Shown piece after piece: positions 1-5,360 of a DNA stretch of 6,584 nt; the first letter of the stretch is position 1, and every line of letters begins with the position of its first letter. The position numbers were made by a program, and so were the translations under genes. The notes beneath the pieces were generated by a model. The model worked only from the letters and a program-made list of their open reading frames with translations. It made no database searches and had not been told where the DNA came from. Origin of the DNA: an uncultured Clostridium sp. (lineage in GTDB: Bacteria > Bacillota > Clostridia > TANB77 > CAG-508); the NCBI GenBank assembly GCA_900553685.1, contig USEI01000035.1, positions 1 to 6,584 on the forward strand, read 5' to 3'.

Positions 1-61
1 TCAAAATATATAAATTTCAAAAAAATGTGACATATGTTTGACTAACCTACAAACTATTAAA

Positions 62-493
62 TTATTTTCTTAATAACTGTTTGATTTTATTTATGATTTT
101 TTGTATAATTTTATTTTTACTCACAAGTACTAGATTGTTTTTACTTTCTTGATTTTGTAAATTCTTATCTACTTTTTTAAATAAATTATTTGGATTATAT
201 TTTTCTCTAAACTTAAGCTCATTAATAGCAATGGCTTTTAACAAATCATCCTTTTCTCTTTGAGACTTACACCAATATTCGTAATTAATCATAGTCAAAA
301 TTGCCAAAGCTTCTTTATTTATATTTTGATTTATAAGAGGTTTCGTTACATCTATTTCTTTTTTATGTGTCAAATCCTTTTGAGAATTAATTATATATCT
401 CAATTCTCTTGGAACTAAATCTTGATGTTCTTTATCCATTAAATTTATAATTGCATCTACTTCTGCATAAGCCACACTTTTAGACATTTGCAT
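62..493 (-). CDS. Hypothetical protein, 143 aa, second gene of a two-gene unit
   Basis: I do not recognise a named family. The protein is small, soluble and strongly charged, with no signal peptide or membrane segment. It looks almost entirely helical. The central part (about residues 59-100) carries KEALAILTMINYEYWCKSQ followed by a charged helix and then YNPNNLFKK; the tail (residues 120-143) is Lys/Ile-rich and basic. From memory, similar short proteins with an alanine/leucine helix, a 'YWC' motif and a 'YNPxNLFKK' motif occur as hypotheticals in gut Firmicutes, but I cannot verify this here. The ATG at 493 is chosen because AGGAGG (506-511) lies 12 nt upstream; the in-frame ATG two codons later would be 18 nt away. 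The gene follows the 357-aa unknown by 16 nt, and its ribosome binding site overlaps that gene's stop, so the two are probably co-transcribed and translationally coupled. No terminator is visible in the 61 bases left before the window edge, so the unit may continue. Confidence 0.8.
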   Translation of the reverse strand: MQMSKSVAYAEVDAIINLMDKEHQDLVPRELRYIINSQKDLTHKKEIDVTKPLINQNINKEALAILTMINYEYWCKSQREKDDLLKAIAINELKFREKYNPNNLFKKVDKNLQNQESKNNLVLVSKNKIIQKIINKIKQLLRK

Positions 494-505
494 TTAGTTT
501 ATATT

Positions 506-511
506 CCTCCT
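506..511 (-). promoter_or_regulatory. Ribosome binding site overlapping the upstream stop codon
   Basis: AGGAGG on the minus strand shares two bases with the TAG stop (510-512) of the 357-aa gene, in the arrangement GAATAGGAGG. Ribosomes finishing the first gene would release directly on the initiation site of the second. This points to coupled translation and a fixed ratio of the two proteins. The spacing to the ATG at 493 is 12 nt, somewhat long. Confidence 0.75.
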
Positions 512-1583
512 ATTCTATTACTCCTGGTTCTTTACTTGTTTCATTTTTTTCTTGAAATGTTATAGCTCTTTTTGTACTTTCATTTAAATCTCTTCCTGCT
601 TGTAATATATCTATTCCAGTAACTGATTTCTTTATCGCCTCATTCAAATTGTCTATTCCTAAAAATAAATTAGCATTATCTTTAGAAGTTTCAAAAGTTG
701 CTGTTCGTGCTTCTTCTTGAATTTTATTAAGTCCTGCTATATGATTTTTAACAGATTCCATTTCCATTTTCATTAAGTCACTTGGTATGTCATCAGGAAT
801 CTCTGGTATTTCAGGTAATTCTAAATCGTATATTGTTCTATTTTCTTTTCTAGCTGCATCTATAATACCTTTTCTTTTTAGCTTTGCAATTTCTATCTGC
901 CACGCTATAGTTCTTGATCTTAAATTAATATCTATATCTTTTTTTAACAAATTTAATGTTTTTTCTGTAATTTCTCTATCTCGTTCAATGCATTTATCAA
1001 TATCTTCTTGAGTTGCTAAATATTGTTTTGATGGAGTTACAACATAACCAGTCTCTTCTACTGGAAATGATATTCCATTTTCTCCTACTAATTTATCATC
1101 TACAATTTTTGCTGGAACATCTAGCATCCCTTCATAAGGTAAAAATGTAGGAATAAATTTAAATGATCCGTCTTTTACTTTTTCTAATGTAAAGAATTTT
1201 CCTAATGCCTCACTATAATAACGTCCGTCATCCTTCAATTTAACTTCACTTCCACTAACTGATTCTTTCATCGCCATTAATAAATCATTAATCATCATAA
1301 AGCTATTTTTAGAATATCTACCTCTATATTCATTTATTCCAACCTTTTCTATTGGTCCACCGCAACTAGGATCTTCTAAAAGTTTTCCATCAACTACAAT
1401 ATAAATATCCTCATTACTAGTTCTTACTGCTCTTTCCTGATATATTTTCCTTAACTCAGAATTAAAGTTGTCCTCTTCTAGCACTTGTTCTGTGCAATAT
1501 ATATATATATTTCCATTTTTTTCATTTCTATATACTTTATCCGAAATTTTTAATAATTCTGTTCCATCTTTCAAATCTTTCAC
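510..1583 (-). CDS. Hypothetical protein, about 357 aa, first gene of a two-gene unit
   Basis: I do not recognise this protein. It is hydrophilic, with no signal peptide or membrane helix, so it is probably cytoplasmic. The first ~190 residues look beta-rich, with several short segments of the form 'charged turn, Gly, aromatic strand' (for example KNGNIYIYC, DDGRYYSEALGKFFTLEK, KDGSFKFIP, GENGISFPV). Residues ~190-250 are a long charged helix. A proline-rich hinge, LPEIPEIPDDIP, lies near residues 256-267. The remaining ~80 residues are predicted helical (MKMEMESVKNHIAGL and onward), possibly a coiled coil. The frame stays open to an ATG at 1613 (367 aa), but GTG at 1583 is the better start: a perfect GGAGG sits 7 nt before it, inside the longer frame, and the promoter places the transcript start only a few bases before the ATG. 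The gene is the first of a probable operon with the 143-aa gene. The ORF is certain; the function is unknown. Confidence 0.85.
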   Translation of the reverse strand: MKDLKDGTELLKISDKVYRNEKNGNIYIYCTEQVLEEDNFNSELRKIYQERAVRTSNEDIYIVVDGKLLEDPSCGGPIEKVGINEYRGRYSKNSFMMINDLLMAMKESVSGSEVKLKDDGRYYSEALGKFFTLEKVKDGSFKFIPTFLPYEGMLDVPAKIVDDKLVGENGISFPVEETGYVVTPSKQYLATQEDIDKCIERDREITEKTLNLLKKDIDINLRSRTIAWQIEIAKLKRKGIIDAARKENRTIYDLELPEIPEIPDDIPSDLMKMEMESVKNHIAGLNKIQEEARTATFETSKDNANLFLGIDNLNEAIKKSVTGIDILQAGRDLNESTKRAITFQEKNETSKEPGVIE

Positions 1584-1590
1584 AATTTTT

Positions 1591-1595
1591 CCTCC
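1591..1595 (-). promoter_or_regulatory. Ribosome binding site that decides the GTG start at 1583
   Basis: The minus strand reads TTTTGGAGGAAAAATTGTG, giving GGAGG, a 7-nt spacer, then GTG. This site is inside the longest open frame. No Shine-Dalgarno sequence precedes the alternative ATG at 1613, where the upstream bases are only A and T. Confidence 0.75.
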
Positions 1596-1625
1596 AAAAT
1601 TATTAATTATCATTTTATATAATAT

Positions 1626-1654
1626 ATTATAATTTTACTATTAATTTTAGTCAA
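1626..1654 (-). promoter_or_regulatory. Near-consensus housekeeping promoter for the unknown two-gene unit
   Basis: On the minus strand there is TTGACT (1649-1654), a 17-nt spacer and TATAAT (1626-1631). This differs from the sigma-A consensus at one base and has ideal spacing. The predicted transcript start is near 1619, giving a leader of roughly 35 nt before the GTG at 1583. No operator-like palindrome overlaps it, so expression may be fairly constitutive. Confidence 0.7.
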
Positions 1655-1749
1655 TTAATATTATCAAATTCTGAGAAATTAGACAAAAGATTTATCTAAA
1701 TGTAAAAACAATTTACTTTTCAGATCTTATAAAAAGTATACTATAAGTT

Positions 1750-1799
1750 AAAAAAAAATCGCCCCGCATATTAAACAGGTTTTATTTAATATGCGGGGC
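1750..1799 (-). terminator. Strong intrinsic terminator behind hsp20
   Basis: A perfect 15-bp inverted repeat (GCCCCGCATATTAAA at 1761-1775, its complement at 1785-1799) encloses a 9-nt loop. On the minus strand the stem is followed by GA and nine T residues (1750-1758). The GC-rich stem base is conspicuous in this AT-rich DNA. The plus-strand side lacks a T tract, so it acts for the minus strand. It insulates hsp20 from the unknown two-gene unit downstream. Confidence 0.92.
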
Positions 1800-1839
1800 A
1801 AGTCGAATTATAAGCTAATTACTAAAAATTTTAGATATT

Positions 1840-1870
1840 ATATAATTAATTTTTTTAATTTTAATTATAT
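1840..1870 (-). repeat. AT-only inverted repeat at the hsp20 stop codon
   Basis: A perfect 10-bp inverted repeat (ATATAATTAA at 1840-1849 and TTAATTATAT at 1861-1870) has an 11-nt loop and touches the hsp20 stop codon. The stem is all A/T and has no T tract behind it on the minus strand, so it is at best a weak hairpin ahead of the real terminator. Chance is plausible at this base composition. Confidence 0.35.
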
Positions 1871-2292
1871 TAATCTATTTGTATTTTTTTCTTTTCTTCT
1901 AATTTCTTTTGTTCTTCTTTTGGAATAGTTAATGTTAAAATACCTTTCTTGAATGAAGCTTTAATATCTTCTTCTTTGATATTTTTGCCTATATAAAAGC
2001 TTCTTGAACATTCTCCATAAAATCTTTCTTGATGAATATATTTTTCTTCTTCATCAGATTCATCAATATTTTTATCAACTTTTGCTGATACTTTTAGATA
2101 TCCATCTTCAATTTCTAGGTCAATATTTTCTTTATCATATCCTGGTAAATCAATATCTATAATATATTTATCACCTTTTTCTTTTATGTCTGTTTTCATA
2201 AGTTTAGCATCTCTTCTTTCAAAAAATGGGTCCATTCCAAACATTTCATCAAATAAATCAAAATCATTTCTTTTTCTTGGTATCATCATCAT
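1870..2292 (-). CDS. hsp20: Small heat-shock protein, Hsp20/alpha-crystallin family
   Basis: This is an ATP-independent holdase chaperone that forms oligomers and keeps unfolding proteins soluble in the cytoplasm until DnaK/ClpB-type machinery refolds them. The 140-aa protein has a short Phe/Met-rich N-terminal arm (FDLFDEMFGMDPFFERRD), an alpha-crystallin domain at about residues 33-125 (IIDIDLPGYDKENIDLEIEDGYLKVSAK is split here as IIDIDLPGYDKENI and DLEIEDGYLKVSA; then HQERFYGECSRSF and the hallmark ASFKKGILTLTIPK), and a C-terminal Ile-X-Ile anchor (IQI, residues 137-139) for oligomer assembly. The length is typical of the bacterial class. The open frame extends to a GTG at 2301, but that codon lies under the Shine-Dalgarno AAAGGAG. 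The ATG at 2292, 8 nt downstream, is the start. Transcription is monocistronic: a CIRCE-covered promoter upstream and a strong terminator downstream. Family identity is certain; the numbered paralogue name is not. Confidence 0.96.
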   Translation of the reverse strand: MMMIPRKRNDFDLFDEMFGMDPFFERRDAKLMKTDIKEKGDKYIIDIDLPGYDKENIDLEIEDGYLKVSAKVDKNIDESDEEEKYIHQERFYGECSRSFYIGKNIKEEDIKASFKKGILTLTIPKEEQKKLEEKKKIQID

Positions 2293-2420
2293 AATAATCA
2301 CTCCTTTAAAATTTTTTTATGTATGTGTTGACACCATTTTACGGTAGCACATATGGATTTTCATTAGCTAGCTTTAATAAAAATCCGTATTCAAAAGTAC
2401 TTTTTACTTTTTCTTTTTAC
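2293..2420 (-). other. Long, hairpin-rich 5' leader of hsp20
   Basis: The promoter at 2427-2454 predicts a transcript start near 2420 and a leader of about 127 nt. The start of the leader is a purine run on the minus strand with repeated AAAAAG (2397-2420). Two adjacent hairpins follow. The first pairs 2351-2361 with 2380-2390 (11 positions, one mismatch on the RNA strand, with ATTA/TAAT inside). The second pairs 2322-2327 with 2348-2353 (6 bp) with a small ACC/GGT stem inside. The ribosome binding site comes about 15 nt after the second hairpin. No known riboswitch is recognisable. A temperature-sensing role is possible for an sHSP leader but is not shown. Confidence 0.5.
2301..2307 (-). promoter_or_regulatory. 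Ribosome binding site that decides the hsp20 start
   Basis: AAAGGAG on the minus strand ends 8 nt before the ATG at 2292. It overlaps the in-frame GTG at 2301, which therefore cannot be the working start. Two more in-frame ATG codons follow directly (2289, 2286), so minor heterogeneity of the N-terminus is possible. Confidence 0.75.
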
Positions 2421-2426
2421 ATTTTT

Positions 2427-2454
2427 ATTATATCACTTTTTTTAGCAATGTCAA
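2427..2454 (-). promoter_or_regulatory. Promoter of hsp20
   Basis: On the minus strand there is TTGACA (2449-2454), a 16-nt spacer and TATAAT (2427-2432). Both boxes are perfect sigma-A consensus. The -35 box lies inside the CIRCE element, so HrcA bound there would block RNA polymerase. Confidence 0.85.
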
Positions 2455-2468
2455 TACCTGAGTGCTAA
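2442..2468 (-). promoter_or_regulatory. CIRCE operator (HrcA binding site)
   Basis: On the minus strand the element reads TTAGCACTC, a 9-nt spacer, then CATTGCTAA. The consensus is TTAGCACTC-N9-GAGTGCTAA. One half is perfect (2460-2468) and the other matches 7 of 9 (2442-2450). The spacer has the exact canonical length, and the element overlaps the -35 box. HrcA represses from CIRCE at normal temperature and is released on heat shock. No hrcA gene is in the window. Confidence 0.88.
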
Positions 2469-2738
2469 TTTTTTTAAAAAATTTTTTTGTTCCATAAACT
2501 ATAGTATTTTCAAGCTATTGCAGATTTATTTTTTATATATTATATACAAAAAATAAAAATTTATTCTAATATTTTTATTTTTCAGTAAGTTAACTTTTAA
2601 AAAATTTACATAAGTCATCTATAATTGTCTTGCTCTTCAAAAATAATTATATACAAAAAAGAGTAATATTAAAATGCCACTCCTTTCTATATAAAAAAGT
2701 TCTTAAATTTTTTATTACAAAATTATTTGTAAAAACAA
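2469..2738. other. Intergenic stretch between the CIRCE element and the pyk terminator
   Basis: Together with the hsp20 leader this forms about 490 gene-free bases between hsp20 and pyk. It is A/T-rich, with several T and A runs. I see no convincing small ORF, tRNA or structured RNA; the only recognisable element is the weaker hairpin-plus-T-tract at 2655-2682. Its likely role is spacing and termination between pyk and hsp20. Confidence 0.6.
2655..2682 (-). terminator. Weaker second terminator-like hairpin downstream of pyk
   Basis: On the minus strand GAGT (2679-2682) pairs with ACTC (2661-2664), extended by two G-U wobbles, and is followed by six T residues (2655-2660). The stem is short. 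It lies about 75 bases past the main pyk hairpin and may catch read-through, or end an unrecognised small transcript. Confidence 0.4.
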
Positions 2739-2784
2739 AAAGTGGATTTTCATAATTTTTTACAATTATTGAAATATCCACTTT
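2731..2784 (-). terminator. Intrinsic terminator of pyk
   Basis: AAAGTGGAT (2739-2747) pairs with ATCCACTTT (2776-2784), and the stem extends inward through TTTCA/TAATT-type pairs with a one-base bulge. On the minus strand the stem is followed by TTTTTGTTTTT. The hairpin starts about 10 nt after the pyk stop codon. Confidence 0.88.
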
Positions 2785-2794
2785 CCTAATCTTA

Positions 2795-4231
2795 CTAAAT
2801 TTCTACATATCCACCTATCATTTTACTTAACTTAGCATTTTTAACATAATTACGTCCACCAGATATAACTACTCTATCTCCTGATTCCAATATTCCTTTT
2901 TCTTTTAATTTTTCAAGTCCTGCTTCAACTGTATTATCTATTGAATCTTTTGCTTCTATATATATTGGATGGATATTCCAAGCTAATCCTAATTGACGGA
3001 AAGTTCTTTTATTATCTGTAATAGCAAGTATTGGGCATCCTGCTCCCATACCAGCTAATCTTCTAGCAGAATCTCCTGTATTAGTATATGCAACTATTGC
3101 ATCAGCTTTTGTATTTTTAGCAATTATACATGTTGAATATGTTATATTGTCTTCTAATGTTTTTAATACTATTTTATCTTTATCATCAAATCTCTTCCAA
3201 TAATTAATTTCTGGCTCTGTTCTTTCTGCTATTTTAACCATTGTTTTTACGCATTCTACTGGATATTTACCCATAGCACATTCTCCAGAAAGCATTACTG
3301 CACTTGTTCTATCATAAATAGCATTGGCAACATCAGAAGCTTCAGCTCTTGTTGGTAATGGATTACTCATCATTGATTCTAACATTTGTGTTGCTGTTAT
3401 TGCTGGTTTATATGCTCTATTTGATAATTTTATAAATTTCTTTTGCATTACTGGTGGTTCTGTAAAATCTGTTTCTGTAGCCATATCACCACGAGCTATC
3501 ATTTGTGCATCAGCAGCATAAACGATATCTTCCATGTTTGATAATCCTTCAACATTTTCTACTTTTGTTATAATTTTTATATCTTTTCCACCATTTTCAT
3601 CTAATACTTTTCTAACTTGAGCAATATCATCTAAGTTTCTTGCAAAAGATATTGCAACATAATCATAATCGTGTTCACAAGCTGTTTTTAAGTCTGCTAT
3701 ATCTTTTTCAGCTAAAGCTGGTAGTCTGATTATTGTTCCTGGTAAGTTCATTGTTTTTCTACTTCCTAAAGGATTGCCATGAACTACTGTACAAACAATA
3801 TCTTTATCTACTACTTCATCAACTCTTAATTCAATTGCACCGTCATCTATTAATATTTTTGTACCAGGTTCTACATCTTTATATAATTCTTTATATGAAA
3901 TTGAAACTTTTTCTTCGTTTCCAACGATGTCTTCTGGAGTTAATATGAATTTTTGTCCATCTTGAATTTTTATTTTTTCATTTTTTCCAGTATATAACAT
4001 ACCTGTTCTTATTTCTGGACCTTTCATATCAAGAATCATTGGGATTGGTAAATCCATTTCTTCTCTTAATCTAATAATTTCTTGTGTTTTCCATTCTTGT
4101 TCGTCATAACTTCCATGTGAATAGTTAATTCTACAAACATTTAATCCTGCTTCAAATAATTCTTTTAATCTTGTTTCACTTGCTGGTCCGATTGTTCCAA
4201 CAATTTTTGTTTTTCTTAAATATGATTTCAT
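2795..4231 (-). CDS. pyk: Pyruvate kinase
   Basis: It catalyses phosphoenolpyruvate + ADP to pyruvate + ATP, the last ATP-yielding step of glycolysis, in the cytoplasm. At 478 aa it has the three standard domains and no extra C-terminal PEP-utiliser domain. The A barrel starts with KTKIVGTIGPAS and NVCRINYSHG (substrate-binding R34, N36, S38). LDMKGPEIRTG (67-77) leads into the B lid (about 78-165). The catalytic core follows: ITKVENVEG (K223, E225), ARGD (D249, metal ligand) and ITATQMLESM (T281), then TRAEASDVANAI and VMLSGECAMGKYP. The C domain is about 355-478. Departures from the usual motifs include DMKGPE for DTKGPE, TKVEN for the usual Ser/Ala-K-I-E-N, and GDMATETDF for GDLGVEIP. The catalytic residues themselves are kept. 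The ATG at 4231 has GAGGAG 7 nt upstream. The gene has its own promoter and terminator, so it can be expressed alone, although read-through from the YihY gene is possible. Confidence 0.97.
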   Translation of the reverse strand: MKSYLRKTKIVGTIGPASETRLKELFEAGLNVCRINYSHGSYDEQEWKTQEIIRLREEMDLPIPMILDMKGPEIRTGMLYTGKNEKIKIQDGQKFILTPEDIVGNEEKVSISYKELYKDVEPGTKILIDDGAIELRVDEVVDKDIVCTVVHGNPLGSRKTMNLPGTIIRLPALAEKDIADLKTACEHDYDYVAISFARNLDDIAQVRKVLDENGGKDIKIITKVENVEGLSNMEDIVYAADAQMIARGDMATETDFTEPPVMQKKFIKLSNRAYKPAITATQMLESMMSNPLPTRAEASDVANAIYDRTSAVMLSGECAMGKYPVECVKTMVKIAERTEPEINYWKRFDDKDKIVLKTLEDNITYSTCIIAKNTKADAIVAYTNTGDSARRLAGMGAGCPILAITDNKRTFRQLGLAWNIHPIYIEAKDSIDNTVEAGLEKLKEKGILESGDRVVISGGRNYVKNAKLSKMIGGYVEI

Positions 4232-4270
4232 TTTAATTCTCCTCTATTAAAGATATTTTAACCAATAACA

Positions 4271-4300
4271 AGTATATCACAATCTTCTGCTTTAATTCAA
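4271..4300 (-). promoter_or_regulatory. Probable pyk promoter at the tail of the YihY gene
   Basis: On the minus strand there is TTGAAT (4295-4300), an 18-nt spacer and TATACT (4271-4276), preceded by TGA to form an extended -10 (TGnTATACT). The -35 box overlaps the TGA stop codon (4297-4299) of the YihY gene. The predicted leader is about 33 nt. Confidence 0.55.
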
Positions 4301-5136
4301 GTACTTTTTTTTATTTTATGTTTTTTTATTTTATGTTTTTTTACAAATATATTAATTTCTGCACCGAGTAATATTATATACATGCATACATATACCCAAA
4401 TCATAACTATTACAATAGAAGTCAAACTTCCATAAGTATTAGAAAATCCCTGAAATATATCTATATATATTGAAAAAAGCCAAGAAAAAATTGACCAAGC
4501 AGCAGAAGCAAAAACTGCTCCATAAACTTGTTCTTTAAATTTTAATTTATTCTTAGGAATATATTTATATATTAACAAAAATACAAAAAACATTATAAAA
4601 ATTAAAATAAATCCTCTAATCCTTAATATATAAGATGTTATTAATCCTATTGTATGAAATTTTCTAGATATCATACTATGAATTCTATTTCCAAATACCA
4701 TTATTATTAAAAATAAAATTATAGATGCAACAAAAACTATTGTATAAAAAATACCTTCTATTCTAGTAAAAATATTGGTATTGTTTTTTTGAGATTTATA
4801 AATTTTTCTTAAACCTTTGCTTAAATAATAAAATCCTTTACTTGCAGACCATAATGCAAATATTACAGCAATAGAAATAGTGCCTACTGATTTAGAATAT
4901 ACCTCATCAATTACATTAGCAATAAATCCATACATATTATTGGGAATTATCTCTTTTACCCAAAAATAAATGCTTTCTTTATCTATGCTTGTAAATTGAA
5001 TTAGTGTAAGAAAAAAAATTATAAATGGTATAAATGATAATATTGTAAAAAAAGCACATTCGGCAGCATATTCACCTATATGATCTTCTTCTAGCTTTTT
5101 TAATACTTTATTTATTTTATTAAAAAAAGTTTTCAC
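4297..5136 (-). CDS. YihY/UPF0761 family inner-membrane protein
   Basis: This is an integral membrane protein of the YihY family, formerly misnamed ribonuclease BN. Its molecular function is not settled. Six hydrophobic segments are visible (numbering from the GTG start): about 28-48, 83-105, 119-138, 165-184, 194-215 and 230-254. The family hallmark comes at the end of the protein: NTYGSLTSIVIVMIWVYVCM followed by LLGAEINIF. A charged N-terminal helix with EYAAECAFFTILSFIP precedes the first segment, as usual in the family. The tail KKHKIKKHKIKK is a short tandem duplication. The open frame runs up to a TTG at 5163, but a perfect GGAGG (5142-5146) inside it lies 5 nt before GTG at 5136, giving 279 aa. 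There is no terminator between this gene and pyk, 65 bp downstream. Family assignment is firm; the start is probable. Confidence 0.93.
   Translation of the reverse strand: MKTFFNKINKVLKKLEEDHIGEYAAECAFFTILSFIPFIIFFLTLIQFTSIDKESIYFWVKEIIPNNMYGFIANVIDEVYSKSVGTISIAVIFALWSASKGFYYLSKGLRKIYKSQKNNTNIFTRIEGIFYTIVFVASIILFLIIMVFGNRIHSMISRKFHTIGLITSYILRIRGFILIFIMFFVFLLIYKYIPKNKLKFKEQVYGAVFASAAWSIFSWLFSIYIDIFQGFSNTYGSLTSIVIVMIWVYVCMYIILLGAEINIFVKKHKIKKHKIKKST
4305..4344. repeat. 15-bp tandem repeat in the 3' end of the YihY gene
   Basis: Two adjacent copies of TTTATGTTTTTTTAT (4315-4329 and 4330-4344, one base different), plus a partial third copy ending at 4314, encode the KKHKI-KKHKI-KK tail. The unit is 15 bp, so expansion or contraction would keep frame and only change the length of the basic tail. 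Confidence 0.8.
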
Positions 5137-5141
5137 ATTTA

Positions 5142-5173
5142 CCTCCAAAAAACTTTTTTTCAATCTAATTATA
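5142..5173 (-). promoter_or_regulatory. -10 box and ribosome binding site setting the YihY start
   Basis: GGAGG (5142-5146) is spaced 5 nt from GTG at 5136. A perfect TATAAT -10 box (5168-5173) predicts a transcript start near 5161, which is downstream of the TTG at 5163. No good -35 box is visible, so the promoter part is tentative. Confidence 0.5.
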
Positions 5174-5326
5174 GCCTTTAAAAGTTTCTAATTTTTTATT
5201 TTATAATCATTCTAATATTTTTATTTAAAATCTATAAAATATTCATATTGTAAAATATTTTTATTTTTCGTATATCATTAATAAATATTAAAATATAGAA
5301 ATATTTAATTATTATACCATATGAAT

Positions 5327-5360
5327 AAGAATATATTATAATGTTTTATAATATATTCTT
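5327..5360 (-). repeat. Perfect 15-bp inverted repeat covering the last codons of the HAD gene
   Basis: AAGAATATATTATAA (5327-5341) and its exact complement (5346-5360) flank a 4-nt loop. The right arm is the last five codons of the HAD gene, stop included (Lys-Asn-Ile-Leu-stop). On the minus strand no T tract follows, so it is not a classical terminator. It may pause polymerase, protect the mRNA 3' end, or act with poorly defined downstream sequence. Confidence 0.75.

Noticed and set aside
787..1011. Plus-strand open frame of 74 codons
   Set aside because: It lies wholly inside the 357-aa minus-strand gene, has no convincing ribosome binding site or promoter, and its Ser/Ile/Phe-rich translation is what the antisense of an Asp/Glu/Lys-rich gene gives.
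62..1613. The unknown gene pair considered as a toxin-antitoxin or defence system
   Set aside because: Neither protein shows a recognisable nuclease, kinase, acetyltransferase or DNA-binding motif. The 357-aa size is unlike a small toxin, and there is no autoregulatory palindrome at the promoter.
2661..2682. Hairpin read as a plus-strand terminator
   Set aside because: On the plus strand the stem is followed by CTTTCTAT rather than a T tract, and there is no plus-strand gene upstream to end.
3324..3521. Plus-strand open frame of 65 codons
   Set aside because: It is antisense to the conserved catalytic core of pyruvate kinase, which fixes the true frame.
3733..3948. Plus-strand open frame of 71 codons, Leu/Tyr-rich
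   Set aside because: It is antisense to the pyruvate kinase lid domain, and the low-complexity hydrophobic translation is a shadow of AT-rich codons.
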